Shown in pieces: positions 1 to 11,900 of a stretch of 21,530 bases of DNA. The notes under the pieces were generated by a model. It was not told where the DNA came from and did not search any database. It saw only the letters and a program-made list of their open reading frames with translations. Position 1 is the first letter of the stretch, and every line of letters starts with the position of its first letter. The position numbers and the translations under genes are program-made. Location of the stretch: NCBI GenBank assembly GCA_036897625.1, contig JAYMTA010001148.1, forward strand, positions 1 through 21,530. The letters run 5' to 3'. The stretch comes from Pelargonium cotyledonis. Lineage: Eukaryota > Streptophyta > Magnoliopsida > Geraniales > Geraniaceae.

Positions 1-10
1 AAAAATTATA

Positions 11-145
11 AACTGTGACAGAAAATTTTCCGTCACAGTTCCGTCACAAGTTTTGACAAAATTCAAAATTTTTGTCACAAATACACATTTGTGACAAAAT
101 TCAAAATTTCTGTCACAATTACACAAATACACATTTGTGACAAAC
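11..145. repeat. Palindromic GTGACA/TGTCAC repeat cluster, possibly CACTA subterminal repeats
   Basis: Positions 11-40 form a near-perfect 30-bp palindrome (AACTGTGACA... paired with ...CGTCACAGTT, two mismatches). Positions 53-88 and 91-126 are two imperfect copies of a unit about 38 bp apart, each reading GTGACAAAATTCAAAATT then TGTCACAA. The phrase AAATACACATTTGTGACAAA occurs at about 79-98 and 125-144. Alternating GTGACGGAAAA/TTTTCCGTCAC motifs are known from subterminal regions of plant CACTA (EnSpm) transposons. TTTTGTAGTG at 306-315 is the reverse complement of a CACTA-type terminus, so 1-315 may be the right end of such an element. The repeats are directly visible; the family assignment is inference. 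Confidence 0.5.
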
Positions 146-498
146 ATTTCCTCAACTTTATTATGTAAACTACTATAATTGTGATTTGATGAGTACGTGA
201 TCTAATGCGTTTCATGCGAAATATAAATGACAAAAAAAATAATATATTAATAAGTGATTCATCGTGTTACAAGTGAAGTGGAGTTGGCAAGATACGTAAT
301 CTTTGTTTTGTAGTGATTGGTGATTAATAAATAAATGATTTAATTTGTGCGATTAATTTAAGGAATCGAGAAGGGAAGATAGGCATGGGATCGAAGAATG
401 GTCGCTGAGCACTGCTACAAATTAAATTATTGAACTCCTAATTAATTGCAAAGTAGTGATGCTAGCTCCTAATTGGAAATGGCAAAAACATATACTAC

Positions 499-506
499 TA
501 TAAATA
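499..506 (+). promoter_or_regulatory. TATA box of the R2R3-MYB gene
   Basis: TATAAATA lies 66 bp upstream of the MYB ATG at 572. This predicts a transcription start near 530 and a short leader of about 40 nt that is CT-rich just before the ATG (TCTCCTCCTTTTTCTCTC). The leader between about 530 and 572 contains no other ATG. No experimental start site is available. Confidence 0.65.
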
Positions 507-571
507 CTCACAATGACACACACAAAAATCTCAGCAAATCTCCTCCTTTTTCTCTCATCACCTGAGAAAAA

Positions 572-2116
572 ATGGGACGGGCTCCATGTTGTGCAAAGAT
601 AGGGTTGCACAAAGGTCAATGGACTCCTAGAGAAGATACTTTGCTCATCAAGTACATTCAGTCTCATGGTGAAGGCAACTGGAGATCTCTCCCCAAGAAA
701 GCCGGTAATATTTTACTATCCGAACTGAAAATATATTAATTGGCGTGTTTGTGTAAATTAAATAGATGTTAGTTTTACAAATATAACGTATTTTCACTAA
801 TGCGACGTTTCAGTCACAGTATAAAAAATAGTTCACCACAGTAGTGAAAAGCTTTTGACGTTAATTGTATGGATACGATCATGTGGAATAAACCTAAATT
901 TTGAAGTTTATAACTCATCACTATTTAATTTAAGTGTGGTATGATTTTGAGGTACTGTTCTCGTTTTGATCGCAAATTCGTTTTGAAAAACTAATGTTTA
1001 ATTAAGACTGAATATATATAGTGTTAAGAGTCCAAACACTTAAATTTTCTCGAACAACTTTCAACATTATTTGCTCACGTATAGTTAATATATTTTAAAT
1101 ATATCACTCATGGTTTAAACTCAATCATGTTATAACAATAAAAAAAAGAAAGTACAATTAAATTAAACCCCATAAATTTTAGGGTTTGTAAAAGACTGAT
1201 ATAGTAACGGAGAGTTCAATACTCGAGTAGTTAGTAATATTTACATTGTTTGAGAACGACACATTTCAACACATTTGAAAAGTACACGAACAAAACATTA
1301 AACCCTCACACGCAAAAATATATATATATATACTTTTCTCCATATACATGGCCTTAAAATTGATTGTTCTTTGATTACACATTAATTTGACAAGAATAGT
1401 GGATGTGTGCTGTACATGCATGATTTGACTTTGAAGGATTGCTTCGATGCGGAAAGAGTTGCAGACTAAGATGGATCAACTACCTTAAACCGGGCATCAA
1501 GAGAGGAAACATAACCTCCGACGAGGAAGATCTCATCATCCGGTTGCATTCCCTTCTCGGAAACCGCTGGTCTCTTATCGCAGGAAGGCTCCCAGGTCGA
1601 ACTGATAACGAGATCAAAAACTACTGGAACACCTACGTCCAAAAAAGACACCGTAAAACCCCAACTCCCGAACAAGAACAAGAACAAGAAAGCTCGTTAA
1701 AGAAAAAGAAAAACAAGCCTCCTCCTTCTCCTCCAACAAAACCTAAATTGTATCTCCCAAAAGCTGCAAGGGTGAGAAACACAGCATTAATGGCAGCACC
1801 AATAAAAGACAGTTTTGACCTATTTGGTGACAGTACTGACCTGTTTTGTGGGCTTGAAGGAGGAGGAGAGTTGGGATTCTTTAGCACTGGACTTGACATA
1901 AACAATATGCTTGGTGATGGAGACATGTATGCATTATTTACTGATCATGTTGATGTAAGTGGTGAACAAACTAGGGTTTTTGGTGATTATGGTTTAGATT
2001 TTGAGTGTCAGTTTGGTTCTCTGGGTCCTGAAGAAGAAGATCAAAATATGTATGAGCAGTATCTACAGTTGCTGAATAGTGACAATCAAGATGGTGATCA
2101 AGCTCAACTTTACTAA
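572..2116 (+). CDS. R2R3-MYB transcription factor, MYBPA1/TT2-like
   Basis: Exons are 572-704 and 1437-2116, joined by a phase-1 GT-AG intron at the usual first MYB intron site ([12 protein letters not shown]). The product is 270 aa. It starts [16 protein letters not shown]2 has Trp17, Trp37 and Trp57; R3 has Ile70, Trp89 and Trp108, ending near Lys114. The bHLH-interaction signature [DE]Lx2[RK]x3Lx6Lx3R is complete (D76, L77, R80, L84, L91, R95), so a TT8/GL3-type bHLH partner and nuclear action are expected. The R2R3 sequence is closest, from memory, to grape MYBPA1 and the TT2/MYB5 regulators of proanthocyanidin genes. The tail has a Glu/Gln stretch (123-130), a Lys/Pro-rich basic stretch (133-148), LPKAAR (151-156), loosely like the TT2 'TKAxRC' motif, and acidic hydrophobic segments (169-270) fit for activation. 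The intron often found in R3 is absent. Family is certain; the flavonoid role is inferred. Confidence 0.93.
705..1436 (+). other. MYB intron 1 (732 nt)
   Basis: The donor is GCCG|GTAATA and the acceptor TTTGAAG|GATTGC. It joins a split Gly codon. The intron is AT-rich with a short (TA)n run near 1319-1332. I see no coding potential or embedded gene. Confidence 0.9.
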
Positions 2117-2194
2117 TTGGATTGAGTTTTTTTGTGCATGTGGGAAGATTTAATATTAATTATATTTCACGTCAAGATTGTCAAAATAATTAAT

Positions 2195-2298
2195 AGTTGT
2201 TACTAGTAGTGTTGAACGTGGTTTTCACGTGATACCTAACTTGCTTGATATCGATTTTTTAATAATTTTTGTAGTGTTGAAAGTTGTTACTAGTAGTG
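2195..2298. repeat. 17-bp direct repeat 3' of the MYB gene
   Basis: AGTTGTTACTAGTAGTG occurs exactly at 2195-2211 and again at 2282-2298, with 70 bp between the copies. The site lies 80-180 bp past the MYB stop codon, within or just beyond its 3' UTR. It could be a local duplication or the footprint of a small insertion. No inverted termini were found in the 70-bp spacer. Confidence 0.6.
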
Positions 2299-3368
2299 AA
2301 ATGTGTTTATTTGCGGTCAATGTGTATCGTTTTAATTGATTCAAACGCATTGTGTTAAGATGAAAATGCATTATTTAATATAAGAATGTATGATTTCATT
2401 TTTAGATTACTATTTAAAGCGATGGACTACCTTATTTTATTAGATGTATGTTTTTTCTTTTAATAATTCAAATTGTGTTACTTGGTAATTTTATTACTTA
2501 GTACCAAATATAGATTACATGAACTAGAATCTAAACTCAAAATAACTACTCCAATATTTTAATAATTTTATTAATAAAGCTTTGCAATTCCTGCATGACC
2601 ATTAGCATTTACACAAGAAAGTAAGAAAATTAAGCAAAATATGGTTTAATTTTGAGCTTAAAGCAAAACTTATGTCACAATACTATAAAGTATAAACAGT
2701 AATTTTAATTAATAATTTAAAGTCATAACTCACTTGTTCTTTTCCATAGAGTCCATACTCTGAAACTGGCATAGATCTAGCCTTTTTATTCATTTTGACA
2801 TAGACAATTTATGTATTTAGTGGTGGTAGTCAAATTTGCTTTTGCGTTAATACCGAAGCCTGATCATTTATTTTTTCTTTTTAACGAATAAATCTAATTA
2901 AGTAATTCTTTCGAGTAATGCTATAGGTACAAAATTGTGTACAAAATATGAAATTGTGGTGGTATTATATATATTGGGTATGTATTCGTTAAAACTTAAT
3001 TTTAAATCATGAAATATGAAATTTAGATATGTCATGTAGACTGTCACATCATTTTATACACTAAATTTTGTACAAAATTTGGGACATTTAACAATTTTTA
3101 ATTCTTTATTAGTTTACTATTCGCTAGTACAATTATACAATTATGGGGGAAAAATCATTTTAGATTGGAATGTGACAAATTAATCATGTTTCAATACGAT
3201 GGATATGCAAATTATTTTACCAATTTTATTACAATAGTGAAAAAGATAAGAGAACAATAAATTTAGATTAATATTTTTTATTATTTAAAAGTGAGATATA
3301 ATATGTGATTCAAATAACTAGAGTAACAATATTTTATTTTCTTATTTTTATAATTGGATTATGTTATG

Positions 3369-3449
3369 GTCTGCCTTTTGTTGTCGAAAGCTGTAGTCTG
3401 TTTTTTCTGGTTGAAAGTTTTGGTCTGTTTTTCATTGTTGAAAGTTGTG
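3369..3449. repeat. 27-bp x 3 minisatellite
   Basis: Three consecutive 27-bp units begin with GTCTG at 3369, 3396 and 3423. Each continues with a T-rich stretch, then GTTGAAAG or GTCGAAAG. The second and third copies are closest to each other. No function is apparent. Confidence 0.65.
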
Positions 3450-4208
3450 TTAGTTATGAGTTAATAGATATTATTTAGTATTGTTGGAATGCATTGTTAT
3501 CGGCAATGATTCAAGAATGACGATCAGTTATCGTTGAAACCGATGTTAGGTCGTTGGTTGGAGATAAAAACTGAGAAGAAGAAACCAAGATTTTTGGGAT
3601 GGATAATTGCTATTCAACACAATTCTTTGATATAATGAAATTTGTGTATATGACGTGCGGTATACGAACAGAATGGCCAATGCGATTGCTATATCCACTG
3701 TTTTTTATATCGACATACGTGTAACGTTGATTCTCGAATTGTATCTTAATGACATTTATTAAATAAAACATAATGGTATATTTAAAAAAAATAGAGTAAC
3801 AAAATGTAACATGATATATAGATAAATGTCTTATTTTTATTAGCTTTTGATTATATCTAAGAAAAAAATTGACATAATTATTAGTATTCTTCTCTTGAAT
3901 TAAATTAATTTAAATTAAGATTGAATTATAACTTTGTTTTAGTACTTGTGAAGTTCTAGAAGTTTAAAGGTCTCCATTATACATTAAAATAAAACAATTT
4001 TGTAAAAATATTATATAAAAATAAAATAACAGTTTGGGACCACCCTTCAAAAATATTATTAATGTAATATTTCCTTTCAAATTTTTTTCTTCTTCCATTT
4101 TTTTAAAATTTAATTTACCTTCTTCTTTCTCCTCCCACAGTTGCAACATTATTGCAACAACAATTATTAATAAATAATAACTAGCGTACAACTTTAAAAT
4201 AAGATAGT

Positions 4209-4408
4209 TTCAAGAACCACTCAATTGTACTAAATTTGTAGTTTTGTCACTCAATTGTTAGTAAAAAAGTTCAACTAATTTAAGGCACTTGTTAAGACCG
4301 AAACTATGTATTAAAAATAATGATTGATATTGGATAGTCTTAAACTTTATTAGAATTTGGTAAATTCACATTCTCAACTGCCACACTACCAACAGTAAGG
4401 TTCTTGAA
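4209..4408. mobile_element. Possible MITE with 10-bp terminal inverted repeats
   Basis: TTCAAGAACC at 4209-4218 is matched by its exact reverse complement GGTTCTTGAA at 4399-4408, giving a 200-bp unit without coding capacity. Size and layout fit a miniature inverted-repeat transposable element. I could not identify a clean target-site duplication, so the family and exact ends are open. Confidence 0.35.
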
Positions 4409-4971
4409 TTGTCAGCTTTTGCACTTTTGTTTCATGACGACACTAATTTATTGTCGGAGTTTATAGGTGTAGTACAAGGGAATTCATTATTTTGGACAAC
4501 GTTTGGAACTTAACGAGGAATTATTCATTGGAAAAGTTGGTGGCTTAAAGCTAGCTATTACGTGTAAACGAATTATGTTCTTGTTTTAATTACGATCATA
4601 TTTGTTTTCGCTTCATTTTTAATTTATAGTTTTTCAATGTACGTATGATCGTAAATTATTTTTTGATTTGTGCATCCATTTGATATCCGTTTAAATCGGT
4701 TTCTTCGCTTTCTTAAAACCGGTTATTTTCAATTATGTTTTTGGTTGATTTGGGGGCTGTTTTGATATTGCTGATGATATTAATTTTTTTGAATGCTCGA
4801 AAAATTAATTTCTCCTAAGATTGGATCTTGACGTTGGCCGATAATTATTGAACATTCAAATTTAGAGAATTTGACACTTAGAAGATTATAATTCTAACAT
4901 ATCAATTTGGGTAAAAAGCTTCTCTCACCTTTTTCATCTGAAATATTCGTTGTATAGGCAGAATAAGCTAA

Positions 4972-5220
4972 GGGCATCTGCATTGAAGGTCCTCAATAGG
5001 GACATGTACAAGGTTTTCTCTTTTTTAAAAGACCATTGATGCAAGAAAATCTCTTTTTGGTCAAGACCCTATGCAGAGGTTTAGTCTGGCCTCTTGAGTT
5101 CCTATTATTATTTTATAACTTTTTAACCAACAGCATTGTGACAAGTGTATTGAAAATATATACAAATAAATGATAAATTAATAGTTTTAGATTCAAATTA
5201 AAATTCATCAATGCCGGTAG
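4972..5220. mobile_element. Possible PIF/Harbinger-type MITE remnant
   Basis: The left end GGGCATCTGCATTGAAGG follows CTAA, which resembles the GGGCATCTGCAATG termini and TAA-like target sites of many plant Harbinger-derived MITEs. About 250 bp to the right, TCATCAATGCCGGTAG is a degraded inverted counterpart (TCAATGC shared). There is no coding sequence inside. The right boundary is approximate. Confidence 0.4.
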
Positions 5221-5996
5221 AGAATTTTTTCAATAGGATCTTTTGCTTATGTGACAAATAAAGAACATACGATATGACATATATGAACTCAAACTACCTC
5301 TCAAAGTTGTTGATGCTCTAAATATCTCAAATAATTGTCCGAAAAATGGAGATTCAAACAAAATAGTGGAACACATATTATTCCATGGTTCGTAAAAAAA
5401 GAATGTTTGTTTTCTTATCGACAACCAGTTTAGTAGAGACAAACATATTATTTTAAAAATGGCTTTTCCTATCCTTATCGATGGCAAATATAAAAAGCAA
5501 AAAAGATTTCTCTCCCTTTTATGGTGTTCGATAGATTATGGAGAAAAGAAATAATGTTGTCATTGAAAACACAATATTTAATAAGAAAAATATGATAAGA
5601 GAATAATATCCATGATTGATGATTTCAACAAGCCCATTGAAGAAAAGAAGCAGTCGTGTTAAATTGTGAAAGTATGTTTAGTGTGAGTTGCATGTCTTTT
5701 CTTGTTTGAAGTTTTGTGTTGTATTTTTTGGTTGAAACTGTTGCGGTCACGTCTTGGTATGTTTTCGAAAAGAAAAATAATGTACGATATTATGTACATG
5801 ATTATTGACACTTCTTAACTTACAAACAATTTTTTTTTTTTAAATCTAAATTTTAAACCATGAGTGTGGATATGCAATTCCAACTTATTGCAGCATGTGT
5901 AGCCAATTATGTCTGTACTTATTTCTCACAAACACCAAATAAAATATTTGAACGGCGTTACCGAAACAAACAGACAAACGGAACTGATAAAACCCA

Positions 5997-8900
5997 ATGG
6001 GTTCAGCAACGGCGCCATGGAAGCAGCTTCTTCTCACTGCAATTGATTCCAATTCCCGCCTCAAGCATGCCTCCTTCTTTCAGCTCGTCTGTTTCCTTCG
6101 CTACTTCCTCTCGCTCTCATGTTTTTGTCATTAATTTCTAGATTGCTCGTTGAGTTTGTCAATTTCTTGAGTTTCAGGCCACCATTGGATCCAACGGTAG
6201 ACCTTCCAATCGCACAGTTGTTTTTAGAGGATTTCAAGAAAACAGTGATAAGATTCACATCAACACTGATTGTCGAAGCCGCAAGGTTCTCTCCTATTTT
6301 TCAATTCGTTAAATTTGGTTTGTTAATCGTTTCGTTAAGAGCTGAATTAGGTTTATTTTATTTTATGCAATTGGTTCAGTGTGATTTGGGGTTTTCTTGA
6401 TTATTGGGTATTCAGTTGCTTGAGTTGGCATTTGGGTTGATCCAATTATGCAACTAGGTGTCCTTGCCATTATGTTTTAGGTCTTCATAGATCATATTTG
6501 GGGTTTTGTGAAATGGGTATTTTAGCCCTTATTTGCTTTTTTGGTGGTGCTGGGAACATTACTTTGACCCGTGACTTGAATTTTGCAGATTGAAGATATC
6601 AGTCATTGTCCATTTGCTGAGGTAATTAACCCTTGAGGTATACATATGATTGTTTTATTGAACAAAAGTTTCAACTTTAAATGTTCACATTTACACTAGT
6701 ATTTTGCATTCTTCTAGTGCTTTCTTTGTTCTTTCCTTATCTACTGCATGATGTTAATAGAATACAAGTACAAGTCGCACAAATAATATAGATTGAAAGT
6801 AGAGCACTGTCTCCGCAGGGATAGGTTATCAAAATTGAGTGAATTGAGAAGTAAATTAAACAACTGAATAGAAGATTTTACTGACTTATAAACTAAAACC
6901 TAGGTATCATGGGTTTCTGTTGTGCTACTGCAGTTCTAAATGATTGATTTGGTCTGGTGCTAGTGTTATTCGCCTCGCGGTTCTTCCGTTACTAATTATC
7001 CTAATTTGACTCACCTCTCGGTAACTCTCACCCTTAGGATTGAGTTAAGAAAATGTTTATGTTTGAAATTTGATTATTAGTGATAAGTCACACGTGCACT
7101 CTCCCAAGTTATGCTTGCAATGTTACTATTATTTCATTCACGTCACTCCCACGAATACAAATTAAATATAAGTAATAATAAATCAAATTCAATCCAATAG
7201 TTTCATGCAAATAAGATAAAATATCTTTATTCTAACGTACAAACATGCTAATTATTCAAGTCCAGGATTGAGATTCACTTCCCAGTTCATCTAATCAAAA
7301 CTCTAATTCAAGGTTAGAGCCACGAATCCCAAACCAATAGTACGATCAAATTTATTATTAAACCTAGACTAAGATTCAACCAAACATGTGCATTAATTCA
7401 TAGCTTAACACAAACAGCTAATTCTCAATCCCTAGATTGAGAACATAGTTACTTGTATAATTCAACGAGAACTTAGATGAAATAGTTGAATAACAGTTCA
7501 CTGAATCATATAAGAGTAAGAAACACAGTCTGAGTATTGTGAATGAAATCGACTGGAATTGTCATAATCTCCTTTATAATCTGCTCCAAACTGTTTTCTA
7601 AACTATGCTACTAATGAGAAATTAAGCATATTACTACAAAATGACATCTAGCAATGAACTAAGTTTATAAAAAAAGACTTCTAGGGTTCATTGGGAATAT
7701 TACTGCCCAACGATACACCTATATCTAGATTACTATCCACATGTATAGCCCTACTTCTGGGCACAAATACGAATTGGAATCATAAAATTTTATTGGCCAA
7801 ATAAATTCCAAGCATAAATAATCTAAGAACTCAAGACTCATATTTCCAACTAATAAAACAGTAAATTGATCAAATCTTAAATCCATACAATCCACACCCT
7901 GAATAAAATTTAGTTACTCATGTCAAAGGTATAACACAAATAACCTAAACCCATAAATGAAATACACATATTGTTCTTCAAAACCCAAACATCCAAAATC
8001 TTAGATCAATACAGAGAAGAAAAAACCTAAAAGAGGTTCAATTGCAATCTCTTGCCAATTGAGTTGAAACCTCTTCTTCAGTCTTCGTCCTTGTCTCCAA
8101 AAACCTCTGAAAACTCCTCCCAAAGTCGTCCTTGTTGTATTCCAAACTTGTATATCTCCAAAATCTGATGTTCAGTCTCCCTTTTAAGCTACAAATGTAG
8201 CTGTAATCAAGACAGAATGGAATCTCCAATCTGTCGGAGTCAAAAAGCTGTGGCACTCTTAAGGTGCAAGCAAAGCTAAGTTATGTTCTCTTCTTGGTCA
8301 ACGTGGGCCTTGTGTGTGGCAGTTACCTCCTTTCTAGTAATTTATATAATAAGAAAAAGGACAAGAACGGATTAATACAGTATAGCAGTAAGTCGACTTT
8401 TGTACTCTTTCATATCTATTTTTGGAATGACTTGGAGTCGTCCTTTGGCAATCAGTAAGCTACTTACTGTGTGCTTCCTTGCATAAATAAGAATTGTATT
8501 TCAGAATTAAATTACCTTACAGTCCACTACTCTAGCTTTTTTAACAACAAACAAATCATTTTCCTTACTTATGCTTCATGAGCAAGATCCGGCCTAGTGA
8601 ATAGAAAAAGAAGGTGTATACCTTATCGCAATGGGAAGTATTGACTAGCAAGGGATATGATTCAGTACTAATCTAATGGGATAGCCCTCATATTACCTTT
8701 CATACCTTTGTTTCAAATTGATTTTTACTTTGCACATTACATGAAAAGCTCTGCCTTGCCATTCATTGACTATCCCAATTTTGAGGTTACAGAATAAGAA
8801 TATTAATCATTACATTCATCTGTTAGTTATGAAGACCCCTTTGCTTTTAATAGGGATTCCTGTTATTGGTGTTTAATAATAAGTCAAGAACATGTAATAT

Positions 8901-11900
8901 TGCTTTATAGACAAAAATAGAAGAATATAATTACAGGAGCACTCTCGCTTGGACGCTATTGGTTTGTCTAGAACTTGATAGCTAAAAAGATACAAGTTGG
9001 ATTAAATTTCCTGACGTGAAGCTAAAGATTCTCTCTTTTGTGAAAAAAGAAGGTAACCTTCTCATTTAGAGTCCTATACTACGTAAAATTCTTTGACCAT
9101 TATGCTGAAAAAAATATCTTAATGTATGGAAAGACCACTCTTTCCTACTGCTACTCTCATTGGATATTGAGAATTCTACTGGTCCCTGAGGAATGAGCTT
9201 CACTTCATATAAATAACTTTTTAAGTTAGACAGTTGAGCATAGCTCTCTTATATCATATAAACTTGATCTGATATTGTTTGGGAAGTGGATTTGATGTTG
9301 TTGTACATTTGATCAACCATTGACCGTTTGCATTCTTCTATTGCTTTCTTTTTATGTTTTCTTAATGTAATAGATATGTTGGTATTTTACGGACTCTTGG
9401 GAGCAATTCCGGATCAATGGAAGAGTTGATGTGGTTGATGGTTCAAATCCTGATCCCTTGAAGCTTCAGGTATCATTACCTTATTTGTTACATAGGAAAC
9501 TCGTAGAGAGTGCAAATATTTTTTCCTGTTTATTTAATAACTAAAACATGTGATTTTTGTTGAATCTACTTGAATGATTACTACTTTGGGCTTAGTGCTT
9601 AGTATTGTTCTTTTGTTTGTATTTCTTACCATCTTCCTAAGGTCCTCCCAAGAATTGATATGAAATGCCAATTTAATAAATGATTTTGGGATGACTAACT
9701 GGCATGGGCTTGATTCATCATTTTTGTTGGTGAAAACATGTTTAGCTTAGTTATTAGGAGTTGTATGATACTGTATTCAAATCAATACAGCACAACAAAA
9801 GTTATATTTTGCTGCAATGTTGGGCACACGATAATGTACTCAATCTCCAAAACTTAATAAATATATTAAGTATGTTGATCAGATCAAATATTAATATAGA
9901 AGTATTTGCTTGATGTTACTTATTAATATAATATTTTTCATGGCAATACTCAGTGATTGTTATACACTTCGAATGTCTTGGCTAAGGAAACTGTATGATT
10001 CTTGTAACATACACATAGCATCAGAAGAAAAAGTTGATTTTTTTCCCATTAACAAGTTTAAGTTTAACATTGAATGCAAACATTTAGAATGAGGATGTCG
10101 AATTTACTGGTGTTAACCCTTAGAAGAACTAGACAGAGTGATGAGCTCCCGTGAAGTATTACATGACCCAGTTAGTGTATATAGATGGTCTGGTTGATAT
10201 AATGCAACTTAAAATGATAGTCATTGATGAGAAGGATTATCTTACTCTTGATGCATTAAAAAGGATCAAAGCATGAAGATTCCTTTCTCTGCTATGCCCT
10301 ATCTCTTTATTTTCTATGTTATCAAATGATGCCTTTACTTTAAAAAGTAGGTATTGAGTAAGGGTAGAGTTTATAGGAGGTTTTAGGTATTGGTCACAAA
10401 ATTACAGTGAAAAGGAAACCTCTTGAATTAGATGTATCAAGCCGAAAGGATAGCTCATTAGTTGAAATGATGATATATATAGGATATGTGTTGCAGCCCA
10501 TTTGACTATGATAAAAATCTACGAATATTGAAGATCCTGCATAGAGGTATGTTAAGTTTATATGACAACGACAAAGAAATTAAATTATTTACAAATGATA
10601 AATATGTACAGATCTCTACCGTTAGATTCTGATCAGACTGATAGAACCAAATATAGATAAAATGAATATTCAGAATCTGAGGATTTCATTGCCAATACAC
10701 AGAAAGATAACAGTAATAATACCTTGGCAATAGATTCAGAAGGGAGAAGTCATAATCTAGTACCAATATCCGAATCTCTGCCAGTAGATTAAAATACGAC
10801 CGATACAGCCACAACCTCGGAGAATGAAAATTTGACGTGTCAAGAATGCCATTGTATACCTGTTACCTTTTGTAGCTCGAATTTCATCTTCTTGTAGACT
10901 CTTGATTACATGTTTTTGCCAATGGAAAAGCTACCTTGTACTGATATTTTAAGTAAGAGAACATACTTTGGATTTCTACACTGCTTAGTGTCAATGAAGT
11001 TTTGTTGGAGGAAGGGGTACACATTCTTAGAGAGCTTAACTGCAGTTTATAACATTTAAATTATCCATGAAACATTCATCTTCTGTATCTGCAGAATATG
11101 TACTTGAAGTAAAGGTCAGAACATTTGCACTTAAGCAAGAGGATATATTGTCAGTGAGCTCCTTAAATGAAAGTTCTAGAAAGATAATTCTTCAGAGTGC
11201 CTGTGCTATTGTATAGTTGGGATCGTGTTTTCATGTGCTAATCATGGTTATCTAATCATTTGTGGATGTTGGTTATCCTACGCTTTTACTAAATCTTACC
11301 TTTGGTTCCCATATGAAACTGAATATGGTGAATCTAAATCTGGAAGTGTCAGACTTGTCTAACCAAATCTGGCTTTCAGGTTTACTACTAATACCTGTAA
11401 CTACTGTTGCACTGCTAAAATAATGACCGATGTTCAGAATAGGCTTAGTTGAAATTTGATCATATCTACATGCCAATTTTTAAGCTGCGTGTTTATACTT
11501 TCTTGATATTGTCAATTCCAAAGGTTCTCTTAATTGGTAAAAGATGTTGGGAGCTACAATAAAGATGGAAGAGAATTTTCTTGAAATGCTAAAAACCATG
11601 CAGGTAGATGATATGCTGTACCACTTTACTAAAAGAAAGAAAAAGATATATTGTATGCAATAGGTGTAGTTTTTTCATTAATGTCAAAGCTTATTACAAT
11701 CTTTGTTATAGTGTTGTTTTTGGGTTGTGATCTAGCATTGCCTTCTAATACTTGATATTGCCCTCATTTTGTTAATCCTAAACTGCAGCAAAGGGAGAAA
11801 GTTTGGTTCGCTAGTTCTCCAAAATCGAGACTTCAGTATTTGGGGCCTGATCCAGGTCTTCCCTGTCTAAGTGACGAACCATCTCAGGAGACGCCTCTAG

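Larger units (their letters stand above)
2299..5996. other. AT-rich intergenic region between MYB and PPOX2
   Basis: No open reading frame here resembles a known protein, and none has a convincing gene structure. The region holds a 27-bp minisatellite (3369-3449), two MITE-like elements (about 4209-4408 and 4972-5220), and at 2918-3090 an AT-rich stretch with repeated TACAAAAT motifs that may be a decayed MITE. The last few hundred bases before 5997 should contain the PPOX2 promoter, but I see no clear TATA box. Confidence 0.6.

Noticed and set aside
1633..1926. 97-codon minus-strand open frame opposite the MYB gene
   Set aside because: It lies wholly antisense to MYB exon 2, and its Phe/Ser runs mirror the Lys/Pro-rich coding strand. 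No independent gene signals.
5860..6141. 93-codon plus-strand frame around the PPOX2 start
   Set aside because: It runs in a different frame through PPOX2 exon 1 and intron 1. The spliced PPOX2 model gives a full family match, so this is a shadow.
8264..8458. 64-codon plus-strand frame with a hydrophobic start inside PPOX2 intron 3
   Set aside because: No recognisable domain, lies in probable repeat DNA, and short open frames are expected in AT-rich introns.
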